Shown here in pieces: positions 50,610-58,613 of a stretch of DNA of 64,000 nucleotides. Where the stretch lies: positions 1-64,000 of the forward strand of contig NZ_JABKCA010000020.1 of the NCBI RefSeq assembly GCF_013166655.1. The letters run 5' to 3'. Below the pieces are notes generated by a model, which searched no databases, was not told the origin of the DNA, and was given only the letters and a program-made list of their open reading frames with translations. Numbering within the stretch: position 1 is the first letter of the stretch; each line of letters starts with the position of its first letter. A program made the translations under genes and the position numbers. Source of the stretch: Lentimicrobium sp. L6. GTDB taxonomy: Bacteria; Bacteroidota; Bacteroidia; Bacteroidales; UBA12170.

Positions 50610-52229
50610 TTATCGATTCATTTCTTTCTTAAAAATTAGCCCTGAGTATGGAATGATTTCAAAAAATCGGTTTTCATTGTTTAAATCTGAATATCGAGGC
50701 GCTATACTGAAAATCAATTCAAATTTACCTTTGGGAAGTTCCATATTTTTAGTTTTAGCCGAAAAGTTTAGAACAATTAAAAGCTTCTCCTTTTTATAAG
50801 AACGATAATAAGCCAATAGCTGGTCATCACCTTTTAAAATGGTTTGCCACTTTCCCTTTTGAAGACTCTTATACTGCTTTCTCAAGCTGATCAAACTTTT
50901 ATATAAATTCAATATTGAATCAGGCTCATTTTTCTGATCTTCAACATTAATAAAGGCATGATTATCATTTATGGGCAACCAAGGTTCATGATAACTAAAT
51001 CCCGCATTTTTAGAGGCATTCCACTGCATAGGTGAACGAGACCGATCTCGGCCTTTATAAAAAGGCCAATATTTTAACCCCAAAGGATCTACTATGGTAT
51101 TCCTTTTTAATTTGATATTAGACATTCCAATTTCTTCGCCATAATAAATAAAGGGAGTTCCTCTTATGGTCAACAGAAGCAATGCAGCAATTTTGGCTTT
51201 TTCATATTTATGTTTACCAAATCTATTCATCCCCCTACTCAAATCATGATTAGAAAGCACAAAACAGGGCCAAGCTTTTACAGGTATTTCCTTCTGCAAT
51301 TTCGCAATGCTCTTATAGAATTTTTTAGCATCCCAGCGCTTAAAGAACAAGGAAAAATCAAAAGCCATATGTAAGCTATCTTTACCATTTCCAAGATAAG
51401 AAGCTACTAGTTTAGCATCCCCAGGTGGTGGATTAAAAACCTCCCCAATCAAAACCTTATCAGGATAAGAATCGACTAATTTTCGCAATTTCCTTACAAT
51501 TTTATAGGATCTAGGCCTATTTCTATTAAACCAATGAGAATCAGTTAAGAGAAAACGTAATAAAGATGGATTATCTCTAAGCTTTCTATCCTTACCTATC
51601 ATATTGATCACATCGAGCCTAAAACCATCTACACCCAAATTCAGCCAAAATTCAATCTCTTTAAAATACTGCTCCCTCATTGCCTTTTTCCTCCAATTCA
51701 AATCTGGTTGCTCCTTAAAAAAACTATGCAAATAATAAGACTGAGTTTGCTCTTCATACTGCCAAGCACTTTTACCAAATACCGACTTCCAATTATTCGG
51801 AACCTGACCATCCTTTGGCTTCCCCCAGATATACCAATCTCTTTTAGGATTATCAATAGAAGATGAAGATTCCAAAAACCATGGATGTTGATCAGAAGTA
51901 TGGTTCATCACCAAATCCATAATAATTTTTATACCTGATGCATGAGCTTTATTCAACAGAAGTCTAAAGTCAGCCAAATCACCATAGCTACTATCAATAG
52001 AAGTATAATCTGAAATATCATAGCCTGAATCTTTAAATGGTGATGGATAAACAGGAGAAAGCCAAATAGCATCGACGCCAAGCTCTTTAAGGTAAGGGAT
52101 TTTTTCTATCACTCCTTGCAAATCCCCAATACCATCATTATTGGTATCATAAAAGCTACGTGGATATATATGATAAATAACTCCATGTTTCCACCAAATA
52201 AAATCCCTCTTAACTTGATTTTCTTTCAT
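50610..52229 (-). CDS. GH13 family alpha-glucosidase (oligo-1,6-glucosidase type)
   Basis: This 539-residue retaining glycoside hydrolase has a (beta/alpha)8 catalytic domain. Conserved region I is DLVMNHTSDQHPWF, region II is GVDGFRLDVINMIGKD with the nucleophile Asp, region III is VLIGEVFNPP with the acid/base Glu, and region IV is CFVLSNHDLSRG with the transition-state Asp. The N-terminal WWKHGVIYHIYPRSFYDTNN and the RDRSRSPMQWN segment are typical of alpha-glucosidases and oligo-1,6-glucosidases. A small beta-sandwich C-domain closes the protein. It has no signal peptide, so it acts on intracellular glucosides. It starts 2 bases after the PHP-glycosyltransferase gene and must be co-transcribed, suggesting joint turnover or synthesis of an alpha-glucoside. 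Confidence 0.92.
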   Translation of the reverse strand: MKENQVKRDFIWWKHGVIYHIYPRSFYDTNNDGIGDLQGVIEKIPYLKELGVDAIWLSPVYPSPFKDSGYDISDYTSIDSSYGDLADFRLLLNKAHASGIKIIMDLVMNHTSDQHPWFLESSSSIDNPKRDWYIWGKPKDGQVPNNWKSVFGKSAWQYEEQTQSYYLHSFFKEQPDLNWRKKAMREQYFKEIEFWLNLGVDGFRLDVINMIGKDRKLRDNPSLLRFLLTDSHWFNRNRPRSYKIVRKLRKLVDSYPDKVLIGEVFNPPPGDAKLVASYLGNGKDSLHMAFDFSLFFKRWDAKKFYKSIAKLQKEIPVKAWPCFVLSNHDLSRGMNRFGKHKYEKAKIAALLLLTIRGTPFIYYGEEIGMSNIKLKRNTIVDPLGLKYWPFYKGRDRSRSPMQWNASKNAGFSYHEPWLPINDNHAFINVEDQKNEPDSILNLYKSLISLRKQYKSLQKGKWQTILKGDDQLLAYYRSYKKEKLLIVLNFSAKTKNMELPKGKFELIFSIAPRYSDLNNENRFFEIIPYSGLIFKKEMNR

Positions 52230-52231
52230 TT

Positions 52232-54775
52232 TTAGAGCTCTACCACTTTAAGCAAGTCGTCCATAATTAATTTTGAAGAATAGTCTTGAGAACGCAAAAC
52301 CGCCGCTTTTATCATTTTACTTCTTAAGCTTTCATCTTGAAAATAGCTTGCAATCTGCCCACTCATTTCTAATTTTCTTTTGACAAGAAACCCTGCCTCT
52401 GTTCCAGATAAAATATCCTTAGGGCCTTTTGAATCATATGCTACAACAGGTAATCCACAAGAAATAGACTCAAGAACTACCATGCTAAAAGTATCGAACT
52501 TACTTGGCAAAACAAGAAGATCTGCAGCGGAATAATATCTAGGTAATTCATGGCGCTCCACCCATCCAAAAAATAATTCATCGGGTAGTTTTTCTTTCAT
52601 TTCTTCTTCAAAAGGCCCAGTTCCGATTACGAGAAGTCTTAATTTCGGAATATCCTTTTTAGCCTGCGTAAATATCTCGACAAGCTCGTCTACTCCTTTC
52701 TCTCTACTTACACGTCCTGCATACAACAACACGGGCACATCACTTGCAATTCCAAAGACCTCCTCTTTTTTCACCTTTTGAGGCTTAAAAGCTTCATCAA
52801 CCCAATGAGCGGTAAGATGCAGGTGTTTACTTTTTAGGTTCATTTGTTTATTACTCAACCACTTCTTCTGATCCTTGTTCAACACAAACAAACCATCGAA
52901 ATTGCTATAATAAGTCCGAAGTATTCTTCTCAATCGACTCGAGGCTGGCCGATCGAATTTAAGAACCTTTTTGGCAAACATCATCCAGTCAGTATGCAAA
53001 TAAAAAAATGATTTCACTGAAAAAGCATGTTTCAAATATAAAGCAGCCAAACCCATTGGCCCTTCTGTTGAGCACATTAAGCGGTCATAGTCTCCATCTT
53101 GAAACAAACGATGTATTTCTAAGAAATTAGGTATCCTTATGGATTGTGAACTATAATTGGGAATATCAAATTCCGAAATAGGTTTAATCACTTTCAAATG
53201 CTCCTCTGGTTTTATTTTATAACTCGCTATTAAAATATCAATAGGCAAATTTCTTTCTTTAATGACCTGCAAAACCGATTTCAAAACCATGGATACCCCG
53301 TTCTGATCGTTAAAGGTATCGGTCATCCATAACATACGCTTTGGATGTTTATATTTTCCAGTGATTTCAGAAATACTATTCAACAGAGGTCTATTACTAT
53401 ACAATACTTTAGCGGAAGTAAAATGAGCCGAAAGTATTAATGAGGAGGCCAAAAATGGAAAATTCAAACCATCTAAAAACTTCCCTATGTCTGGTTTATG
53501 AATCCTCTTATTTTTAGATTTTATATTTTCATCCAAATATACCCTGAGTTCAGAAGGCAGCTCAAGCTTCTCGATGATGGTACTCAATTTCAGTTTTTGC
53601 AATTGCCCATCCTTCAACATTTCTTGCATCTTAAGCCCAAATCGCTGCGCCAAAACAAGATTTAATTGATTACTAATCGAACTAATGGCTTCATCATAAT
53701 CCTTCACCATATCAGTCGGCCTATGATTAAAAGTATCCGCTATCTTTTTAGCATCATCAAAGACAGGCTTATAAACTGATGGAATAAACCACTTTTTAGT
53801 TTTGCTCGGCACTTTCCCTAAAAAACTCTTGTGAAACAACTCTATAAAATTCATGGTTACTTTATGTCTACGAATCTCACCAAAAGCATTCGTCACCAAA
53901 AGCGCTATGGATTTATCTGCCATTGTTCCTTTATGTAAAAGAATCCTAAACAAACCAGGATCTTTATGATGAATGGCTATTTGACAAACATAATCAAGAA
54001 AAGCTATGGCCATCTTTTCACTGCTATTATTAGCCCCAAAAGGGATCATATCTCCATTTATAATGGCTTCTAATGCCAATGAAGACATGGACTCATCAAG
54101 CTTCCTAACAGCCAAGTTAGGAATATATAACTGAGTACCTGTTAATCCTGCAAAAATACCCATATGGCTATCAGAGCCACCTGTATAGCTTTTCTCTAAA
54201 GGTTTAAAACAATAATCATGGGGTTGAACATCATATTTCTTGGCATAGTGAATCATTTTTTCCTCATCAAAAGTTTTCAACCATTCTAGACTTAACATAT
54301 TTTGCCAGGTATCTCTTTGCCCGTTCAACACCTCAAATCGTTCAAAAACCAATAGCATTTTATTAAAAAAATCTATGGAAGGCAAGCCTTTTGGAGCATA
54401 AAAATATAATGGATGCGCCCAAACCGTGGGAATATTTTGCTGCAGTGCATATTCTTGAAAATGATAAATATTTCGCCTTAATTTGAGTAATACCTGTTCT
54501 TCACGGGGGGTAAAACCATAGGCTAAAACATGAATACCAACATTAAAATCGGGGACATGACATGAAAATTCTGCAGCAGATAAAACATCAAATCCTTTAT
54601 CCTGCATCTCCCAACAAGAACGCGCATTATTATGATTGGTGATGGTAAAAGCATTGCAGCCATGCTTTTTTAATGATTGGAGGAGGGTTTCCGACTCTAA
54701 CCAAGTTTCAGAAACATTTAAAATCCGCCCCAATATCTCATCTGGCTTATCACTGTTATAGTCGTGACAGTGCAT
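52232..54775 (-). CDS. PHP-domain / GT4 glycosyltransferase fusion protein
   Basis: This is an 847-residue two-enzyme fusion. Residues ~1-235 form a PHP-type metallohydrolase domain: MHCHDYNSD at the N-terminus, ITNHNNARSC, a VLSAAEFSCH segment, VWAHPLYF and a GGSDSHMG motif supply the expected His/Asp metal ligands. A ~200-residue helical linker follows. The C-terminal ~390 residues are a GT-B glycosyltransferase of family 4, with LWMTDTFNDQNGVSMVL, LLYAGRVSREKGVDELVEIF and the donor site DLLVLPSKFDTFSMVVLESI. The codon before the ATG encodes Asp, so the conserved L-D-x-H-x-H runs across the start. A non-ATG start a few codons upstream is possible. It is the first gene of a pair with the GH13 enzyme (2-base gap). 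Confidence 0.87.
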   Translation of the reverse strand: MHCHDYNSDKPDEILGRILNVSETWLESETLLQSLKKHGCNAFTITNHNNARSCWEMQDKGFDVLSAAEFSCHVPDFNVGIHVLAYGFTPREEQVLLKLRRNIYHFQEYALQQNIPTVWAHPLYFYAPKGLPSIDFFNKMLLVFERFEVLNGQRDTWQNMLSLEWLKTFDEEKMIHYAKKYDVQPHDYCFKPLEKSYTGGSDSHMGIFAGLTGTQLYIPNLAVRKLDESMSSLALEAIINGDMIPFGANNSSEKMAIAFLDYVCQIAIHHKDPGLFRILLHKGTMADKSIALLVTNAFGEIRRHKVTMNFIELFHKSFLGKVPSKTKKWFIPSVYKPVFDDAKKIADTFNHRPTDMVKDYDEAISSISNQLNLVLAQRFGLKMQEMLKDGQLQKLKLSTIIEKLELPSELRVYLDENIKSKNKRIHKPDIGKFLDGLNFPFLASSLILSAHFTSAKVLYSNRPLLNSISEITGKYKHPKRMLWMTDTFNDQNGVSMVLKSVLQVIKERNLPIDILIASYKIKPEEHLKVIKPISEFDIPNYSSQSIRIPNFLEIHRLFQDGDYDRLMCSTEGPMGLAALYLKHAFSVKSFFYLHTDWMMFAKKVLKFDRPASSRLRRILRTYYSNFDGLFVLNKDQKKWLSNKQMNLKSKHLHLTAHWVDEAFKPQKVKKEEVFGIASDVPVLLYAGRVSREKGVDELVEIFTQAKKDIPKLRLLVIGTGPFEEEMKEKLPDELFFGWVERHELPRYYSAADLLVLPSKFDTFSMVVLESISCGLPVVAYDSKGPKDILSGTEAGFLVKRKLEMSGQIASYFQDESLRSKMIKAAVLRSQDYSSKLIMDDLLKVVEL

Positions 54776-55017
54776 ATCGAGTTTTATAATTTCTGAAGAG
54801 CCTGCAAATTGGAATTATTTTGCGGTAAAATCTTCAAGCCCTTTTTGAAGTTGGGATTGAAATATAGAATAATTTGAAGTCCTTTTCATCTTTGCTTTTT
54901 TGATAAAGCAAGATTAGGTGGATTTAGAAAAAAGTAGGTAAACTCAATGTTAGAGCTAAGTTAAAACATTAGAGAAAAACCTGCAGATTTAAAACTAACT
55001 TTTTTAGAGCTTCATAT

Positions 55018-55743
55018 TTATTTTATACGAATACGAGCCCTGCAGATTTCTTTATCCTTTATACTTTTAATTTGATAAAAATACTCCCCTTCTATTTGGC
55101 CCTCAAAAATTCCGAATTCATCATTTAAAACCAACTCTCCTATAAAATTAATTTCGAACTCTTTTAAATATTCTGATTCCGCACTAAAATAGGCATCCAT
55201 TATCCATTTAACATAGGTGGCATTATTAACATGTTTATTAATATCTAGATCGCTGGAATATACTTTTCTATGGTCTACTTTTGTCATTAGCATAGATAAA
55301 CCAAGTTTCCTAAGTGGTTTATCAATGGCCTGAGCTTTTAGAAAATCCTGCCTTCCAAAGTCAAAATCACTTATTCTACGAGGACGCTTAGTATCTTTAT
55401 CTAAAACCAACCATGAACTAGCAATCTTAGCCACAACACGCTCCCCCAATAAGATCTGATAATCACGCAAAGCAAATAAACCTTCAGCAATTCGAGGCCA
55501 AGTCTTTACTATTACTTCATCTTTCCAAGAGGGCCATTTATCAATTTGAATCAAAACCCTTGTCAATACCCATATGGCATTTTCTTTTTCTAGATATTCG
55601 TATCCAAAACCATTTTCTAAGGCATTTTGCCAAGCACTTTCTTGGAGAAATAAAAAACTTGCATTTAATGACATTTTGCCATTAAAATCAGATTCATAAG
55701 ATTTAATTCTGTAGGGATATACCCCAACTGTATCTCTTTGCAT
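55018..55743 (-). CDS. Acyl-ACP thioesterase (FatA/FatB-like)
   Basis: This 241-residue double hot-dog-fold enzyme hydrolyses acyl-ACP to release free fatty acids. The N-terminal hot-dog has YRIKSYESDFNGKMSLNASF and a WVLTRVLIQIDKWPSWKDEV segment. The second has the catalytic-type motif SSDLDINKHVNNATYVKWI (D-x-N-x-H-V-N-N), conserved from bacteria to plant FatA/B. There is no signal peptide, so it is cytoplasmic. Length is normal for bacterial members. It is monocistronic with its own promoter; a role in membrane lipid remodelling or feeding sulfonolipid/fatty acid pools is possible but not shown. Confidence 0.92.
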   Translation of the reverse strand: MQRDTVGVYPYRIKSYESDFNGKMSLNASFLFLQESAWQNALENGFGYEYLEKENAIWVLTRVLIQIDKWPSWKDEVIVKTWPRIAEGLFALRDYQILLGERVVAKIASSWLVLDKDTKRPRRISDFDFGRQDFLKAQAIDKPLRKLGLSMLMTKVDHRKVYSSDLDINKHVNNATYVKWIMDAYFSAESEYLKEFEINFIGELVLNDEFGIFEGQIEGEYFYQIKSIKDKEICRARIRIK

Positions 55744-55765
55744 AAGTGATATTTTTTAATGAATT

Positions 55766-55773
55766 CAAAAGTA
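55766..55773 (-). promoter_or_regulatory. -7 promoter element of the thioesterase gene
   Basis: TACTTTTG on the minus strand, 22 bases upstream of the ATG at 55743. Confidence 0.55.
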
Positions 55774-56081
55774 CAGTAATATATATTTGCTCAAATATAT
55801 TCCTAAAAACCTGAGGTCAATTAATAAATAGCTTCCATATAAAGCAAAAAACACATTAGGTTCAATCTGAAATTCAAGAAGATATACCAGGCGATATCAA
55901 ATTGTTTTTAGTTGAAAAATGACATATTATTGGCTTTTCCACAAGTGGATTTCTATACTTAGCTCACTATCTTCCTCAAATTTCCTCTAGTTATCCCAAT
56001 AGCTCTTCAGAAGTCTGTGTTGAATATCAGCCAATCTTTTATTATTACACATTAATAGAAACGATATATCAAGAAATCTTT
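55774..56081. other. Intergenic region between divergent genes
   Basis: About 300 AT-rich bases separate the promoters of the thioesterase and the outer-membrane barrel gene. I see no reading frame, repeat or strong hairpin in it. Confidence 0.5.
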
Positions 56082-56089
56082 TACTTTTG
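56082..56089 (+). promoter_or_regulatory. -7 promoter element of the barrel-protein gene
   Basis: TACTTTTG, 35 bases before the ATG at 56125. A short CCCC-A-A-GGGG inverted repeat just downstream (56091-56100) would sit near the 5' end of the message. Confidence 0.55.
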
Positions 56090-56124
56090 CCCCAAGGGGA
56101 TTTTTTATATAATTTATACAATTG

Positions 56125-56856
56125 ATGAAAATTAAATATAGCTTACTGGCTCTGTTTTTACTTGGAATATACATCAGTTCCAATGCACAAATGAAATTTC
56201 GCCAAGATAACTCAAGAAACGAAAACAGCTGGTTTATAGATGTAAACACAGGTGTTACAAGTTTTTATGGCACCCTTGGAGTATTCAATTATGATCCCAT
56301 CTTAAAAATAAAAGAGGAAAGTAAATTTGCATTTGGTATAACTGCTGGAAAAAGCTTTAACAAATACCTTTCAGCAAGAGCCTATTTCACTTCTGGAGGA
56401 TTCAAAGCCACTAATAATGAAAGAGGAATAAGATATGATGCTAGCCTTACAAATTATGGTGGTCAATTCTTAATCAATTTCTCTAGCATATTTGGCGATA
56501 CAGATTATATCCCAATATTCTCTGTATATGGAATTGTAGGAGTTGGCTTAGCAAGCACAAAGCCTATTCTTTATAGTATAGAAGAAGAAGGATACGGAAC
56601 CCCTATCGACAGCCTCAACTACGCCACTAAAGTTTCAACTTTAGAATTTAATATTGGGCTTGGTGTCTCCTATGAGATATTTAACCAAATAGATATATTA
56701 GTTGAACTAGATTACCATTATGGAATGTCGGACGAATTGGATCTCACCACTGATGGTGGGAAAGATAATTTCATGTATTTGAAAGCTGGGCTGAGATATC
56801 GATTTGGCTTTGCAGACACAAAAGGCTCATCTGCTTTTGGTCGAAGAAGAAGATAA
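56125..56856 (+). CDS. Outer-membrane beta-barrel protein
   Basis: This 243-residue protein has a signal peptide (cleavage near SSNAQ). The mature protein is made of alternating amphipathic strands: SWFIDVNTGVTSFYGTLG, YLSARAYFTSGGFK, FSVYGIVGVGLAST, TLEFNIGLGVSYEIF and MYLKAGLRYRFGF. It resembles the eight-stranded OmpA/PorT-like outer-membrane proteins common in Bacteroidota. It has no OmpA peptidoglycan-binding domain. The short basic tail (FGRRRR) after the last strand is unusual, since most barrels end in an aromatic residue. I take the ATG at 56125 over the TTG at 56122. Function unknown; a structural or small-molecule role is likely. Confidence 0.8.
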   Translation: MKIKYSLLALFLLGIYISSNAQMKFRQDNSRNENSWFIDVNTGVTSFYGTLGVFNYDPILKIKEESKFAFGITAGKSFNKYLSARAYFTSGGFKATNNERGIRYDASLTNYGGQFLINFSSIFGDTDYIPIFSVYGIVGVGLASTKPILYSIEEEGYGTPIDSLNYATKVSTLEFNIGLGVSYEIFNQIDILVELDYHYGMSDELDLTTDGGKDNFMYLKAGLRYRFGFADTKGSSAFGRRRR

Positions 56857-56859
56857 TTT

Positions 56860-58014
56860 TTAAGCTACCTTTGATTCATTAGCTCTTTCTTGAATATTAA
56901 TAATAGGCCTAAACCTATTTCTTATCAAATTCCATTTCTCAGGGTACTGCTCCAATAACATTATAATCTTACGCCTATGGTTTTTAATCTTATCAGAAAT
57001 AGCTGCCGCTGTAATTGAATTCTCTAAAGTTTGTCCTACCCTAGCACTCGTCAACTTTACTCCTTTCAATGTCAATTGTTCTGCAGCAAATTCTAAATCC
57101 TCCAAAAACTGATAGGTCTTAGTATGGGTTACATAGGATCCTTTTCCTTGCTCAATTTGATCTTTTGCAGCTTCCTCTATTTTTTCAAATTCTTTAAAAT
57201 GAACTGCAGATAGAATAATTTGATTATGATTTAAGCCAAACTGAAGTGTTTTTACAAAAACTAAAGCTTTTCTTAAAGCCAGCTTAACTTTATCATAATC
57301 ATATAAGAATGGCCTTAGTAATTCCTTAGCTTTATCCTCTAAAACAATAATATCACCAGGGCTTTTAACAGAATCTACCAATTTAAAAAGAATGACATCC
57401 AATTGAGATTTAAAATCATCGGATTCTTGTTTATGTATTTTCAATTGTTGCTGTTGGTACTGAACCATTTCTGAAATACTTTTATTATATTCCATCATGG
57501 CTTCTCTATTGGAATTTAATTGAGTTAAAATAGTTTTTAGGCTATTAAATAACAGTCTTCCAATTATCATTTTTTGTTGAGTATTTAAGATATTACCAGA
57601 CTTAATAGGACCAAACTCACTTGCATCTTTACGGAAATAAAAGATATAAACATCACTAAAAGCATCTATATCACTGGAAAAACTCAAACAAAGCATACTC
57701 TTCAACACTTCACTAAATAGGTCCTCCTCCATTAATTCACTTTCATTTTCGCTAAAAGGCAGCTCATCTTGGCTATACCAAGCCACTGAGGATTTTTGAT
57801 AGCGAAACTGATTGAGCTTAGATATACTGTTTGAGGATAAACTTATATTCTTTATGGAAGAGGAGTCTTCTTTATCAACCGATAATAATGTTAACTCAGC
57901 TGTTCTAGGATCATTCCACAATAAATCAACCCTATCCAATCCAGGCAATAAATGCACCGCATGCTCAAGAGCTGTTATAGCCGGAAGATTTAAAAAACTA
58001 AACTGATTCTTCAT
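56860..58014 (-). CDS. Hypothetical cytoplasmic protein, GAF-like N-terminus with coiled coil
   Basis: This 384-residue soluble protein is not recognised. Residues ~1-180 have the alternating strand/helix pattern of a GAF-type sensor (AITALEHAVHLLPGLDRVDL ... WYSQDELPFS ... DVYIFYFRKDASEFGP). A coiled coil rich in Gln follows (~175-205), then a mostly helical C-terminus. The last 70 residues (VKLTSARVGQTLENSITAAA, then SDKIKNHRRKIIMLLEQYPE) could contain a helix-turn-helix, though the match is weak. It converges on the barrel gene with only 3 bases between stops, and sits upstream of, but divergent from, the TPR histidine kinase locus. A signalling role is inferred from the fold pattern alone. 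Confidence 0.6.
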   Translation of the reverse strand: MKNQFSFLNLPAITALEHAVHLLPGLDRVDLLWNDPRTAELTLLSVDKEDSSSIKNISLSSNSISKLNQFRYQKSSVAWYSQDELPFSENESELMEEDLFSEVLKSMLCLSFSSDIDAFSDVYIFYFRKDASEFGPIKSGNILNTQQKMIIGRLLFNSLKTILTQLNSNREAMMEYNKSISEMVQYQQQQLKIHKQESDDFKSQLDVILFKLVDSVKSPGDIIVLEDKAKELLRPFLYDYDKVKLALRKALVFVKTLQFGLNHNQIILSAVHFKEFEKIEEAAKDQIEQGKGSYVTHTKTYQFLEDLEFAAEQLTLKGVKLTSARVGQTLENSITAAAISDKIKNHRRKIIMLLEQYPEKWNLIRNRFRPIINIQERANESKVA

Positions 58015-58349
58015 TAAACAATAATTGATTAAGTAATTTTGGTTTTCTTAAGTTTTGCTAAAGCTTAAAAATGTTCTTTTTCAGATCTTAAATCCATAAG
58101 GTAGCATTTTAAAAAACAGCCTTTTTGCAAAATTCGTATAAATGTAAGACAATTCCTCATGAATAATCAAGATTTTCATAACAATTTTAAGTTTTTTCTT
58201 AATTTATTTCATTCAGCTTAAGTTTACCTAACAGGACTTAACTTGTACTTTACAACACAACTTAAGCTTAAAATAATTGACAAACAGCCTATTACAAGAT
58301 ACTTTTGCTTCAGAATTTTATCTTATTGACCACAAAACAATCTATTATT
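58015..58349. other. Intergenic region upstream of a small gene
   Basis: About 335 AT-rich bases between divergent genes. The only clear element is the TACTTTTG promoter at 58300-58307 for the plus strand. No reading frame of note was found. Confidence 0.5.
58300..58307 (+). promoter_or_regulatory. -7 promoter element of the small ORF
   Basis: TACTTTTG, leader ~40 nt to the ATG at 58350. Confidence 0.5.
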
Positions 58350-58547
58350 ATGAACGGAAGCATCTATAGCCTAATTCAAGAGAAAAGGAAATTATTTTAC
58401 ACTGGTATCATTAGAAACTCCTATAAAAGACCTACGCATGGTAAAGATGGGCATGTAGATACAAGTTCTGACTCTAACCAGCATGAAAAATCCTATACTA
58501 TGAAATCGAGAGGGATTCAGATGTTGCAAGAAATATTCTCTGAGTAG
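58350..58547 (+). CDS. Putative small basic protein (65 aa)
   Basis: This 65-codon frame encodes a hydrophilic, basic peptide: MNGSIYSLIQEKRKLFY at the start, a His/Asp/Ser-rich middle (THGKDGHVDTSSDSNQHEKS), and an amphipathic end (SRGIQMLQEIFSE). It is not recognised. A promoter element with a normal leader precedes it, and it ends ~65 bases before the TPR histidine kinase gene on the same strand. It may be a small regulator of that kinase or a chance frame. The absence of cysteines and hydrophobic runs, unlike spurious AT-rich frames, favours a real gene. Confidence 0.5.
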   Translation: MNGSIYSLIQEKRKLFYTGIIRNSYKRPTHGKDGHVDTSSDSNQHEKSYTMKSRGIQMLQEIFSE

Positions 58548-58613
58548 CAAAGCAAATAATAATTCACATATCGGTTTTTTTTGTAGTTTTAGCTGCTGAA
58601 TTGAACACAAAAC

